Assembly: GCA_003139775.1 (NCBI GenBank) | Contig: PLGI01000113.1 | Coordinates: 1 to 50,822, forward strand | From: Syntrophaceae bacterium | Lineage (GTDB): Bacteria; Desulfobacterota; Syntrophia; Syntrophales; Smithellaceae | Reading direction: 5' to 3' | Length of the DNA stretch: 50,822 bases | Shown here: positions 10,591 through 20,627 of the stretch, piece by piece | Numbering within the stretch: the first letter of the stretch is position 1 | How the letters are laid out: each line of letters opens with the position of its first letter | Program-made: the position numbers and the translations under genes | Notes under the pieces: generated by a model | Told to the model about the DNA's origin: nothing | The model's input: the letters and a program-made list of their open reading frames with translations, nothing else | Databases searched by the model: none

Positions 10591-10803
10591 TCACGAGTAT
10601 GAACCCAACGCAAGCTTTTGGAAATCGATTTTAAAGCTCACTACGGGATGAATTCCACTTACAAATATTACGGCACTGCGTTTGTAATATTTGAGTTTTA
10701 TTCATATAGTCCCACTTAGCTTCGCACGTGGGATAATTCGTCCAGCAAGCTTCTGTTCACTTTGTTTCTGAAGCTTGGGTCTCATTATCAACGAGTCTCA
10801 TTA
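10586..10803. repeat. Dispersed intergenic repeat, copy A
   Basis: Starts AATAATCACGAGTATGAACCCAACGCAAGCTTTTGG and contains CACTTTGTTTCTGAAGCTTGGGTCTCATTA; both blocks recur at 29014-29149 and the first recurs at 48091-48124. Confidence 0.65.
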
Positions 10804-10819
10804 AAAAAAGAATTCTTTT

Positions 10820-11602
10820 ATGCACAAAAACTATTTTTCCTTACCCTGTATAATATTTTTGTTATTGCTGGCGATGCTTGCCAGTGGTTGCGTTCCACAA
10901 GCAGTTATTTATCCTGATTCTCCAGCCGAAAAAATTATGGCGGCAATCTCCAGCGCTGTTGCTGAAGATGATATTTTGAGCGCTACAGCGCAGATAGATT
11001 TAGTAACAATTCATGGTTATCATCCCGCAAGGGCAGCCTTGATTATAAAAAAGCCGTCTTATTTACGGTTGGAACTGCTTCCGTTAATCGGGACGCCCGA
11101 TTTTTTTCTCGTTGCTTCTCCTGAAAACATGAGCATTTTTATCCCTTCAAAGGGAGAATTTTACTATGGATTGCCGACACAAGCCAATCTGGCAAAATTT
11201 TTACCATGGCAATTTAATATTGAAGATATAATAATGATTTTGGCCGGAACTTATCCTTCCTTAAAAGAAAAAGTCATTACTTATCAAAGTTATCACGAAA
11301 AAAATTTTCTGCGCATAGAAATGACAGCGCAATCAGGATGCTCGCAAATTATCTGGGTGGGAGAAAATAATCGATTACTGAAACTCGTTCGCAACGATGA
11401 ATACGGCAAAGAAATATATAATGTTAAATATGACCACTATGAAACCCAGAGCTCTATTGCCGGGGAAATTACCATCAGCATGGCCGATGGAATAACTTCA
11501 CTATCAATAAAATATTCGGACCTAAAAATTGAAAAGGCAACCGACTTGTCAATTTTTAACCTTCCGATTCCTGCCAATGTAAAAACGATTCTGCTGGATT
11601 GA
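10820..11602 (+). CDS. Outer-membrane lipoprotein (LolB/DUF4292-like)
   Basis: 260 aa; lipobox LASGCV, beta-strand-rich pattern (ARAALIIKKPSYLRLELLPLIGTPDFFLVASPENMSIFIPSKGEFYYG) like LolB/LolA-type proteins. Confidence 0.6.
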   Translation: MHKNYFSLPCIIFLLLLAMLASGCVPQAVIYPDSPAEKIMAAISSAVAEDDILSATAQIDLVTIHGYHPARAALIIKKPSYLRLELLPLIGTPDFFLVASPENMSIFIPSKGEFYYGLPTQANLAKFLPWQFNIEDIIMILAGTYPSLKEKVITYQSYHEKNFLRIEMTAQSGCSQIIWVGENNRLLKLVRNDEYGKEIYNVKYDHYETQSSIAGEITISMADGITSLSIKYSDLKIEKATDLSIFNLPIPANVKTILLD

Positions 11603-11630
11603 TAATATTAATCTCTCTTCCTGTGGGGAG

Positions 11631-12458
11631 TTATTTGATCTCCTGCAGGCTGGAGCGCGCGATGCGCGCCTGGCTGGTATTCGGATAATTTTTGATTACT
11701 TGTTGTAGTAGCAATTTAGCGCTGGTTTTGTCTCCCAACTTTAGGAAGGAAATGCCTTGTTTGAGTAAGGCATAAGGAACTTTATTGCCGTTCGGGTAAT
11801 TCTTAGTTACTTTTTCATATTCCAGAATTGCTGTTTCATACTTGTTTTCAAAAAAATAACATTCACCAACCCAAAACTGAGCATTATCGGAATACTCGCT
11901 ATCAGGATAAGTAGCTAAAAAATTTTGAAATTCGGTTCTGGCTTTATCGTAATTGCCTTCTTTGAAAATTTGATAAGCGGCCGAATAGGCTTTTTCCTTG
12001 TCCTGTTTTTTTGCCGGATCTTTGGCAACAGAGGCACTGGTTGATTTACTGCTCTTGTCGGAAGCATCGCTGGAATTATTTTTATTGCCGATTTCCAGAA
12101 AATTTTCAATAAAATTGATTTTCAGGAGAATGTTATCAAAGCGTTGTTCATCCTTTTTTGTACTAAGAGCCGAATCCTTTTTTTGTGTTTCTACTTGACC
12201 GCGAAGTTGCTGAAGATTTTCCCGTAAATCGGTAATGTCTGCTGCTGTGTTGGCTTGCCCATTACGCATGGCCTCCAGTGCTGTGGAACTCTTTTTCAAG
12301 GTGGCCAACTCGGCATCCACTACGGCCAATTTTGCATCCATTTTTTCTTCCATTTTCTGGTTTAATTCCGAACGAAGGGCCCTCAAGTCCTGCATAGAAG
12401 CGCAACCCGCAACGGAAAATGCCGCTACAGCTAAAAGAAGATAAATATAATTTTTCAA
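11631..12458 (-). CDS. cpoB: Tol-Pal system protein YbgF/CpoB
   Basis: 275 aa; lipobox VAGCAS, coiled coil, C-terminal TPRs (AYQIFKEGNYDKARTEFQNFLATYPDSEYSDNAQFWVGECYF), adjacent to pal. Confidence 0.93.
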   Translation of the reverse strand: MKNYIYLLLAVAAFSVAGCASMQDLRALRSELNQKMEEKMDAKLAVVDAELATLKKSSTALEAMRNGQANTAADITDLRENLQQLRGQVETQKKDSALSTKKDEQRFDNILLKINFIENFLEIGNKNNSSDASDKSSKSTSASVAKDPAKKQDKEKAYSAAYQIFKEGNYDKARTEFQNFLATYPDSEYSDNAQFWVGECYFFENKYETAILEYEKVTKNYPNGNKVPYALLKQGISFLKLGDKTSAKLLLQQVIKNYPNTSQARIARSSLQEIK

Positions 12459-12482
12459 TTTTTTTACCTCATTAAATTATTA

Positions 12483-13067
12483 TTACCGTGCAATTAAAAA
12501 ATGGGCGCGTCTATTTTTGGCCCAGGCTTCTTCGGTGTTGCCCGGATCCAAGGGACGTTCTTCACCATAACTAATGGTTCTTATTGTTGATTCTTTAATG
12601 CCCAAATTGACTAGATATTTTTTGGTTTCCTGGGCGCGTCTTTGCCCCAGAGCCATGTTGTATTCGGCGGTTCCTCTTTCATCGCAATGTCCTTCAATAA
12701 CGATTGAAGAAATTCTATTTTTCAATAAAAAATCGGCATTGACCTTAAGAATTTCACGGGCATCAGGGCGGATAATGGAGCTGTCGAAATCAAAATTGAT
12801 ATCACGAACAGAATCTTCTGGTGTTGCTGTCGTTTCCACACTGGCTGACTGTGCCCTGTTGTTTGTGCTAGTGACGTCGTTAGGATTCGTGGCGTTGCTC
12901 AGGTTGGATGTTTCGGTTGTTTTTGCCGCTGTTTGCGCAGATGCAGCGTCCTGTTCCTGCGCTGAGTTGCTTGTGACTACTGATTTTTTTTCGGCGCAGC
13001 CGGAAAAAATGGTTAGACCAAATATAAGTACAACAAAAATTCCTATAAAGGTTAAATTCTTTTTCAT
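12483..13067 (-). CDS. pal: Peptidoglycan-associated lipoprotein Pal
   Basis: Lipobox FSGCAEK; OmpA-like domain INFDFDSSIIRPDAREIL...IEGHCDERGTAEYNMALGQRRA; start likely MKKNLTF. Confidence 0.96.
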   Translation of the reverse strand: MKKNLTFIGIFVVLIFGLTIFSGCAEKKSVVTSNSAQEQDAASAQTAAKTTETSNLSNATNPNDVTSTNNRAQSASVETTATPEDSVRDINFDFDSSIIRPDAREILKVNADFLLKNRISSIVIEGHCDERGTAEYNMALGQRRAQETKKYLVNLGIKESTIRTISYGEERPLDPGNTEEAWAKNRRAHFLIAR

Positions 13068-13308
13068 TATTATTGTTCCTCCCTTTCCATGCGAAAATAA
13101 GGTTGTCATAAACAAAAAACTTAAAAACAAGGGGACATCTTGTCGTCAATAAAAGTATAACAAAAATTGGGACAATTTTTAAGACGAAATCCTCATTATG
13201 TCCACCTTATTTTTCCACGTTTCTGATAAATACAGGGTTTATCTTTAGTGTCTTTATATACGGCAAAGGATAAAAAATAGCAACCCCTAAACATTGGTGA
13301 TAATAAAA

Positions 13309-14634
13309 TTATTTAAATCTTGGCGACCACGTCGGCATTACTGATTTATAGCTGTTTTCAATGAGTACTCTTGGACTTAATCCGTTAGAATTCATAATGC
13401 AAATTTTACTTTTCGAATTTTTTTGGGAGACATAAACAATTTGTCTGCCGGAAGGTGACCATGACGGTGATTCGTTATTCGCGATATCGAAAGTTAATTG
13501 TAAGGGGTTATTGCCGTTTTCATCAACGGAAAAAATCTGATACTTATCGTTGATTAATCCTTCGTACGCAATACGGCCACCGTGCGGCGACCACGAAGGA
13601 GAAGTATTATATTTTCCGTCATAAGTTATCCTTTTTACATTATTTCCATCGGCATCCATTATATAAATTTGCGGCGAGCCGGAACGATTGGAAACAAAAG
13701 CTATTCGTTTTCCATCGGGCGACCAGGCAGGAGAAACATCTATAGAATAATTATTGGTCAGGCGTTTCAGCTTCAACGTTTCAATTTCCAGGATATATAA
13801 CTCTTCATTGCCTTCCTTGCTTAGGGTCAATAATAATTTTTTTCCATCAGGAGAGAAAGACCCGCACAAATTAAGCCCTTCAAAAGAAGCCACTTTTTTT
13901 TCCGTACCATTTTTAAAATTCCGGATATAAACTTCGGGACGCCCACTTTTAAAAGATGTAAAGGCAAGAAAATTTCCATCAGGCGACCAGCGCGGGGCAA
14001 TTATAATGGATTGGTGATTTGTGATGTTTTTTAACTCAGAACCATCATAGTTGATAGCGTAAATATCCGATTTGGAGCCTTTCTTGGACACAAACGCGAT
14101 TTTTGTGCTAAAGTCGCCTTCATCGTTGGTAAGTGCTAATAGAATATCAGAAGCTATAGCTCTGGAAAGCGCCTTTAGTTTGTTGATGTCAGAGCGGTAT
14201 TTTTTGTTGAAAAGAATTTCTCCGCGGGTAACATCAAACAGTCGGCTCTCCACAATTATTTCTTTGTTGTTTTGGGTTATGTTGCCACGGAGCAAATAGT
14301 CGGCGCCGATTGCTGCCCAATCGGAAAAACGAATGTTTTCTCTTGTCGCTGCATTTCCGGGCGGGTTGTTTTCTAAAAAGCTTTTTTTATTTAAAATATT
14401 GAATATTCCGGTCATGGACAGGTCTTTTTTGACATCATCGGAAACTGTCATGCCGAAATCCGCCGCTTTGGTTGTGCTTGTTGTTTGATTGCCAAAGTCG
14501 CAAATGGCAATAGGGATTTGCTGGAAAGTTGGGGAATCTATGTCCACATAAACCTTTGCGGTGACGCTATTAGTGAAAATCGGTAATGTACAGAAAAGAA
14601 ATATAAAAGTTGAGATTAAATAATTTTTTTTCAT
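13309..14634 (-). CDS. tolB: Tol-Pal system beta-propeller protein TolB
   Basis: 441 aa; N-terminal TolB domain plus repeated WSPDG(K/N) propeller motifs. Confidence 0.97.
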   Translation of the reverse strand: MKKNYLISTFIFLFCTLPIFTNSVTAKVYVDIDSPTFQQIPIAICDFGNQTTSTTKAADFGMTVSDDVKKDLSMTGIFNILNKKSFLENNPPGNAATRENIRFSDWAAIGADYLLRGNITQNNKEIIVESRLFDVTRGEILFNKKYRSDINKLKALSRAIASDILLALTNDEGDFSTKIAFVSKKGSKSDIYAINYDGSELKNITNHQSIIIAPRWSPDGNFLAFTSFKSGRPEVYIRNFKNGTEKKVASFEGLNLCGSFSPDGKKLLLTLSKEGNEELYILEIETLKLKRLTNNYSIDVSPAWSPDGKRIAFVSNRSGSPQIYIMDADGNNVKRITYDGKYNTSPSWSPHGGRIAYEGLINDKYQIFSVDENGNNPLQLTFDIANNESPSWSPSGRQIVYVSQKNSKSKICIMNSNGLSPRVLIENSYKSVMPTWSPRFK

Positions 14635-14690
14635 TTATCTTTGTTACCTCCTCCTTACCGTCTCGATATCCTTTTGCCTGCAATCCGGTA

Positions 14691-15410
14691 TCAGCGTAAT
14701 TCTGCAGAATGAAAACGAATGCCGATTTCAATACTGCTGTCCATAATCCAGGACGGCAATGGCGGAAAGGGGCTGGATTTCTTAACCGCCCGCAGAGCGG
14801 AATCGTCAAAATAACGATTACCGGAACGTTTTTCGAAGCCCATATTTTCCAGTGCGCCGCTGCGCGAAATTCTTACATCAATAATGGTTTCAATATTTTC
14901 CTTGGGCATCAATGCCTGAGGCATCGTCCAGTTTTTTTTTACCCTTGACCAAACAAATCCGATATATTCGTTCGTTTGCGCGTTGACTTCCGATTCCGAC
15001 ATTTTTGCTCCGCTGGCGGCAGATGAAACCGCAGAGGTTTTCTGTTTATCCCGCTGGTTTTGCCGGATGGCGCTGACAGCTTTTTCAATATTCAATTTTT
15101 TCATTTCTTGATTTTTTACCGGAGTGGAAGCGATGCTGGTAATCTTCCGTTTTATAATTATTGAGTTTGTTGCTTCGTTTGGTTGCAGGATATCTTTCAG
15201 CCCGGAGGAATCATGGGCAGGCAGGATAACTTCGGAACCTACAAGTTGAACGGAATAGGCCGGTCCGAAAGTTAAATGCCGCGAAGCAGTAGGGATCGAA
15301 ATAAGAATAACGGTAATAACAATCAAATGGATTGCCAGAGAGAGGAAGATCATATTGTGGAAGTTGCCGTTATTGCCGCGGTAGCCGTTGTTAAACGTCC
15401 GGGGTATCAT
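14691..15410 (-). CDS. tolA: TolA/TonB C-terminal domain protein
   Basis: 239 aa; N-terminal TM, C-terminal VWSRVKKNWTMPQAL...VDVRISRSGALENMGFEKRSGNRYFDDSALRAVKKSSPFPPLP; between tolR and tolB. Confidence 0.88.
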   Translation of the reverse strand: MIPRTFNNGYRGNNGNFHNMIFLSLAIHLIVITVILISIPTASRHLTFGPAYSVQLVGSEVILPAHDSSGLKDILQPNEATNSIIIKRKITSIASTPVKNQEMKKLNIEKAVSAIRQNQRDKQKTSAVSSAASGAKMSESEVNAQTNEYIGFVWSRVKKNWTMPQALMPKENIETIIDVRISRSGALENMGFEKRSGNRYFDDSALRAVKKSSPFPPLPSWIMDSSIEIGIRFHSAELR

Positions 15411-15829
15411 TTTATTTCCTCGGGCGGTTCCGTAATCATTCCGAGTTTATCGACGCCGGCCTTGCGCACTTCCGACATGACTTCGACAACAAATCCGTAG
15501 GGAACGTTTTTATCGGCGCGAAGAAAAACTTCACGGTCGATCCTGTTGGAAAATATTGCTTCCAGTTTGGGATTTAACTCTCCCAGCGTTAACTTGGTTT
15601 TGTTGAGGAATATTTCCTTGGCTTCGCTGATCGTCAGGACAAGTTTTTCTTCGGTGACGTCTACGCTTTTTGATTTTACCCTCGGCAGATTTACGTCAAT
15701 GCCCATGGAAAGCATGGGCGCTGTAACCATGAAGATAATTAGCAGCACCAGCATAACGTCGACTAAAGGTGTAACGTTAATTTCAGCCATAGGTTTATCA
15801 GCATTGTTTCTTCTACGTAAGACGCGCAT
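15407..15829 (-). CDS. tolR: ExbD/TolR family biopolymer transport protein
   Basis: 140 aa; MAEINVTPLVDVMLVLLIIFMVTAPML motif. Confidence 0.96.
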   Translation of the reverse strand: MRVLRRRNNADKPMAEINVTPLVDVMLVLLIIFMVTAPMLSMGIDVNLPRVKSKSVDVTEEKLVLTISEAKEIFLNKTKLTLGELNPKLEAIFSNRIDREVFLRADKNVPYGFVVEVMSEVRKAGVDKLGMITEPPEEIK

Positions 15830-15850
15830 ATTCGTTAATTTTCCCAGCTT

Positions 15851-16573
15851 TTATTTACGGACAAGATATCGTTCGACAATATTTAAAAATTCAGCGGCAA
15901 AGTTGTCCATTTCCTGAACCATGTTTTTGGACTGATTTAAAAAGTAATTATAGAAAATAACCGCAGGTATTGCCGCGGCAAGTCCGGCAGCGGTAGCAAT
16001 AAGCGCTTCAGAAATACCGGGAGCAACGACAGCAAGAGTAGCCGAACCGCGTGCACCGATTCCTTTGAAAGTATCCATAATACCCCACACTGTGCCGAAT
16101 AAGCCGATGAAAGGACTGGCCGAACCTGTCGTGGCTAAAAAACCTAAGGCGCTTTCGAGTTTGGTCATTTCTGTATTGCAGGCTTTGTTCATAGAACGTT
16201 CCAGATTGTCCAGGGAAGAAAGACTGATTTCGTCGCTGCCTTGGGCCGATTCGTTCAATGTTTTTTTAGTTTTTGTCAGTTCCGCATAGCCGACACGAAA
16301 AACTTCCGCGATGGTGGAAAAAGAATATTTTTTAGCCGCCGGCAGGACGTCGGAGAGTTTGGAACTGCGCGAATAATCCTCATCGAAACTCTCATTTTCT
16401 TTTTTAATCTTTCGATAATAGCGATATTTCAGGAAGATGATCGCCCACGAAACTACGGAAAAAATAAAGAGCAGCAACAAAACAAATTTGACCATGAGCC
16501 CGGCGTCAAGGATCATGTTTAAAAGACTGCCGTTAAAACTACCGCTTAAGTCTAAAGAGCCAATGTCTTTCAC
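15851..16573 (-). CDS. tolQ: MotA/TolQ/ExbB proton channel family protein
   Basis: 240 aa; GLFGTVWGIMDTFKGIGARGSATLAVVAPGISEALIATAAGLAAAIPAVIFYN motif. Confidence 0.96.
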   Translation of the reverse strand: MKDIGSLDLSGSFNGSLLNMILDAGLMVKFVLLLLFIFSVVSWAIIFLKYRYYRKIKKENESFDEDYSRSSKLSDVLPAAKKYSFSTIAEVFRVGYAELTKTKKTLNESAQGSDEISLSSLDNLERSMNKACNTEMTKLESALGFLATTGSASPFIGLFGTVWGIMDTFKGIGARGSATLAVVAPGISEALIATAAGLAAAIPAVIFYNYFLNQSKNMVQEMDNFAAEFLNIVERYLVRK

Positions 16574-16775
16574 TTTTTGATCTCCAAAATGGATTTTAAA
16601 TTCGAAACATATTGAAGCGTAAACTAAAGGAAAAAGGAGGCCTTGTCAATACATCTTTTTAGTTAAGGATGTTAATCCGCTATGTAACAAATGAAAATTT
16701 CTGCATTAGATGTTTATAAAGTAAAGTATTTTGCAATGATTCCTAATTGGCTAAGGTAATTAAATGTTGTCGAGT

Positions 16776-17714
16776 TTAGAGCATCTCTGGAGTAAAAGCA
16801 ACAACATCATCGATTTGGCAAGTATTGGCCAATATCATAAGTAAGCGATCAATACCCAGGGCGATGCCGGCAGATTCGGGCATGGTTTGCAGGGCTTGCA
16901 GAAATTTTTCCGGCATGGCGTAGCGCGCCCAATTTTTCGCGGAGCGTAGTTTCAGCGCTTCTTCAAAGCGTTGCCGCTGTTCATTCATGTCGGTCAGTTC
17001 CGAAAAACCGTTGGCCAGTTCTAATCCGCCGATGTATAGTTCGAATCGTTCCGCAACAGTTGGATCATTCATTTTTATTTTAGCCAACGCCGCTAGTTTT
17101 GCCGGATAGTCATAAATAAAAGTTGGACGGTCAATGCCTAAAAGTGGTTCGATATACTCAACCATGATTTCATCAAACGTGTCCTGATGGAGGGCTTCCT
17201 GACAACTGATCGGCGCGTATCTAGAAAAGGCGTCCGCGACGGTGATTCTTTCCCATGGCGGTGCTAAATTTATATTTTTATTTTGCAAGATAATGTATTG
17301 ATCGTGTCCCATGTCCTTAAATGCATTGATAAGCATTGCTTCGCACTGATACATGATCTGATGATAATCAAACTGTGCCACATACCACTCCAACATGGTG
17401 AATTCCGGCAGATGTTTATTGCCTCTCTCGGCGGCGCGAAAGCATTTACTGATTTGAAAAATTCGTTGATAGCCCGCGGCCAGCAATCGTTTCATGCAAA
17501 GTTCCGGCGATGTTTGTAAAAACCAATCGTCTGAGGGGATGGCTTCAATGTGCTCTTCAGGCGCGGGTGATGGAATTCTCAGGGGAGTTTCTATTTCTAA
17601 AAAACCATGATGGATAAAAAAGAGACAAATGCTTTGAATCAGTTTAGCGCGCGCCTGCAGGGCTTGAGACTTGCGCGCCAGATTAAAATCGTTATCGAGA
17701 AGGGATTCACTCAA
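16776..17714 (-). CDS. epmA: Elongation factor P--(R)-beta-lysine ligase (EpmA/GenX/PoxA)
   Basis: 312 aa; class II LysRS-like catalytic core only (FLEIETPLRIPSPAPEEHIEAI, LQTSPELCMKRLLAAGYQRIFQISKCFRAAERGNKHLPEFTMLEWY, GIALGIDRLLM), adjacent to efp and epmB. Confidence 0.95.
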   Translation of the reverse strand: MSESLLDNDFNLARKSQALQARAKLIQSICLFFIHHGFLEIETPLRIPSPAPEEHIEAIPSDDWFLQTSPELCMKRLLAAGYQRIFQISKCFRAAERGNKHLPEFTMLEWYVAQFDYHQIMYQCEAMLINAFKDMGHDQYIILQNKNINLAPPWERITVADAFSRYAPISCQEALHQDTFDEIMVEYIEPLLGIDRPTFIYDYPAKLAALAKIKMNDPTVAERFELYIGGLELANGFSELTDMNEQRQRFEEALKLRSAKNWARYAMPEKFLQALQTMPESAGIALGIDRLLMILANTCQIDDVVAFTPEML

Positions 17715-17716
17715 AG

Positions 17717-18280
17717 TTATCCTTTGACGCGGGTCAGATATTCTCCCGTGCGTGTGTCGATCCGGATTTTTTCACCTTCGGTAACAAAGGTCGGTACCAG
17801 AATTGTATAACCTGTTTGCACCTTGACAGGTTTTGTAGAGCCGGCGGCTGTATCGCCTTTGGCCCATGGTTCCGCTTCGGTCACGATCAGATCAACAAAA
17901 TTAGGCAGGCTTATGCCGATTGGCCTGTCTTCAAAAAGCAGAATTTCTACTTCAATATTGTCAATTAGGAAGTTTTTGGCTTCATCGACTTGGGTTTCCG
18001 TAAGATAAACCTGCTCGTAGTTTTCGTTGTCCATGAAACAGTATTTATCGCCTTCTTTATAGAGATACTGCATTTTCTTTTCACGCAAATCGGCCGTTTC
18101 AAAGGTATCGACAGAGCGGAATGATCGCTCATACTGATTTCCATTGATCATGTTTTTGAGCTTGGTGCGGTAAAGCGCTTGTCCCTTGCCCGGTTTGACG
18201 AAATTAAATTCAGTTATGATATACGGTTCGTTATCGATTTTAACCCGCAACCCTTTTCTTAAATCACTAGCAGTGAACAT
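17717..18280 (-). CDS. efp: Translation elongation factor P
   Basis: 187 aa; DLRKGLRVKIDNEPYIITEFNFVKPGKGQALYRTKLKN...; modifiable Lys in the KPGKGQA loop. Confidence 0.97.
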   Translation of the reverse strand: MFTASDLRKGLRVKIDNEPYIITEFNFVKPGKGQALYRTKLKNMINGNQYERSFRSVDTFETADLREKKMQYLYKEGDKYCFMDNENYEQVYLTETQVDEAKNFLIDNIEVEILLFEDRPIGISLPNFVDLIVTEAEPWAKGDTAAGSTKPVKVQTGYTILVPTFVTEGEKIRIDTRTGEYLTRVKG

Positions 18281-18346
18281 AAAAAGTTTTTCTCCTCATC
18301 CTTTAATTATTAGGATTTAATATTATTTGAGTTCTTCCTAATCTAT

Positions 18347-19453
18347 TTATTTAAACTTGTCAAAAAAATGTTGATGTTGTTGTAAATCATTTTTTGTCGC
18401 CCTGGACATTACAATTAAAGGGATCTTACCAGAGTTTCCGGGCACATCCAAAACATATTGCGGCAGGCAAAGTCCGGAACATTGACGCCATATTTTTTCC
18501 ATCATGGTTATGCTTGATTGCGGATCGGTGCGAAAGTGGTCGCATCCTTTAGCCGGGTCGCAGTGAAAAAGATAATACGGACGAACCGATATCTTTTGCA
18601 GGCCGTAAAGTAAATTACTCATTATCTCTGGGGAGTTATTGATGCCTTTCAGTAAAACTGACTGGTTGGAAACGGGAATCCCCGCCTCCTGTAGCATATT
18701 ACAGGCGCGCGTGGATTCCGGGGTGATTTCGCCTAGATGATTAAACTGAGTATTAAACCATAACGGCCGGTAGCGTTTGAGTATCCGGCAAAGTTCTTTG
18801 GTAATACGCATAGGCATAACAATAGGAACGCGGCTGCCGATTCGCAAAACTTCAATGTGCGGGATGGCGTGCAGCGAGGACAGAAGGGTCTCTAAAGTTT
18901 GGTCGTCAAAGATGAGCGGATCACCGCCGGAGATAATTACTTCCCGAATTTGCGGCGATTCAGAAATATAGCGGATCATTTTCTGGAAACGTGTTTTTAA
19001 ACTAAGATGATTTGGCTGTGACCAAAAACGCTTGCGATTGCAGTGCCGGCAATAAGTAGCGCAAATTTCAGTAACGATGGCCACGCAACGATCGGGGTAG
19101 CGGTGGATCAGCTTGGGTACCGGCATATGGGAATCTTCTTTCAAAGGGTCTTCCGGTGATCCGTCAGGATAAGAAATTTCCTGCGGGTCCGGAATGCATT
19201 GGGTGCGGATCGGGTCATTTGGATTATCATTTTGAATGAGCGAAAAATAATAAGGAGTTATCGCCAGAGGATAAACGGATGTCACGGCGGTCATAGTTTC
19301 TTTTTGTAACGCCGGTTTACCGAAAAAATATTCCAACTGGCTTGTTTTGGTAATACGGTTTTTAAATTGCCAGTGCCAATCCTGCCAATCTTTTGTAGAA
19401 GCGTTTTTAAAACGGGAAAGAAAAATATTTTTGTTCATATTATTATTTACCAT
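18347..19453 (-). CDS. epmB: EF-P beta-lysylation protein EpmB (KamA-like lysine 2,3-aminomutase)
   Basis: Radical SAM CATYCRHCNRKRFW (CxxxCxxC), REVIISGGDPLIFDD, RPYYLFHCDPAKGCDHFR motifs; likely starts at an internal Met of the longer ORF. Confidence 0.93.
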   Translation of the reverse strand: MVNNNMNKNIFLSRFKNASTKDWQDWHWQFKNRITKTSQLEYFFGKPALQKETMTAVTSVYPLAITPYYFSLIQNDNPNDPIRTQCIPDPQEISYPDGSPEDPLKEDSHMPVPKLIHRYPDRCVAIVTEICATYCRHCNRKRFWSQPNHLSLKTRFQKMIRYISESPQIREVIISGGDPLIFDDQTLETLLSSLHAIPHIEVLRIGSRVPIVMPMRITKELCRILKRYRPLWFNTQFNHLGEITPESTRACNMLQEAGIPVSNQSVLLKGINNSPEIMSNLLYGLQKISVRPYYLFHCDPAKGCDHFRTDPQSSITMMEKIWRQCSGLCLPQYVLDVPGNSGKIPLIVMSRATKNDLQQHQHFFDKFK

Positions 19454-19610
19454 TGAAATTAGGGTGCATTTCGTATCACAAATTTCCCTGCTTGCAAAGC
19501 TAATCAATCGCCCGGCTCCAGCCAGGGGCTCAACTGCTCTTTAAATAGTTTAAAATTTATGGGAAATAAGATATACAATACAAGTCACAAAACAACTCTG
19601 GAGAGCAAAA

Positions 19611-20579
19611 TTGACGAATATACAACAGCGCAAAGAAAGAGTGGCGATGTTATCCATTGCTTCCAATTCTTCATTGGTTGTATTCAAAGTCATTGTCGGC
19701 GTTCTCATCGGTTCCGTTTCGATAATTTCCGAAGCGATTCATTCAGGCATGGATTTGCTGGCGGCAATGATTGCCATGTTTTCCGTAAAAACATCTTCCG
19801 TTCCCGCTGACGATGTTCATCCTTTCGGCCACGGGAAAATAGAAAACATATCCGGTTTTGTGGAAGCTCTGCTTATCTTTATCGCGGCGTTTTGGATAGT
19901 ATTTGAAGCGCTGAAAAAGTTAAACTCCTCACAGGTTATAGAATGCGCCGGCTGGGGAGTTGTGGTCATGCTTTTTTCCTCGGGTGTTAATTATACTGTT
20001 TCACGAAAGCTTTTCCAGGTAGGTAAAGAAGCGGATTCGATTGCTCTGCAGGCTGACGCTTGGCATTTACGCACGGATGTTTATACATCGGCGGGTGTTA
20101 TGGCGGGTCTGAGCATAATTTGGATGGGAAACAAACTTTTTCCCGCATCCAACATTAATTGGATTGATCCCGTTGCCGCCCTGCTTGTTGCCATTCTTAT
20201 TTTGCGTGCAGCGTATCATCTGATTGTCCAGTCTATCCGCGATTTAATAGATGTTAAACTGCCGCCCGAAGAAGAGAATTGTATCCGCAATATAATTATC
20301 AGCAATCAGCCGGCGATTAATGGGTTTCATCATTTGCGGACGCGCAAGGCCGGTCATGTTCGTTTTGTAGAATTTCATATCAAAGTCGATCCGCAGATGT
20401 CCGTGCTTGATTCGCATAACATTACCACAGGATTGGAACAAAAGATTAAACAAAAATTTCCCGAATCCGCCATTAACATTCATATTGAGCCTTGTGATGG
20501 TGAATGCGAGGATATATGCGCGGCGGGCTGTTTATTGCCCGAAGAAAAAAAGCCCAGAGTCTTAAAAAGCTCCCATTAG
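19611..20579 (+). CDS. Cation diffusion facilitator (CDF) family transporter
   Basis: 322 aa, TTG start; SIISEAIHSGMDLLAAMIAMFSVKTSS, HPFGHGKIENISGFVEALLI, ALQADAWHLRTDVYTSAGV motifs. Confidence 0.94.
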   Translation: MTNIQQRKERVAMLSIASNSSLVVFKVIVGVLIGSVSIISEAIHSGMDLLAAMIAMFSVKTSSVPADDVHPFGHGKIENISGFVEALLIFIAAFWIVFEALKKLNSSQVIECAGWGVVVMLFSSGVNYTVSRKLFQVGKEADSIALQADAWHLRTDVYTSAGVMAGLSIIWMGNKLFPASNINWIDPVAALLVAILILRAAYHLIVQSIRDLIDVKLPPEEENCIRNIIISNQPAINGFHHLRTRKAGHVRFVEFHIKVDPQMSVLDSHNITTGLEQKIKQKFPESAINIHIEPCDGECEDICAAGCLLPEEKKPRVLKSSH

Positions 20580-20627
20580 CTTTGTGGTGGCGCACTTTTT
20601 GTAGTGTGGTCAACCTAAATGGTATTA

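Noticed and set aside
12574-13152. 192-aa plus-strand ORF
   Set aside because: Antisense to pal, with low-complexity residue composition and no domain; pal is clearly the real gene.
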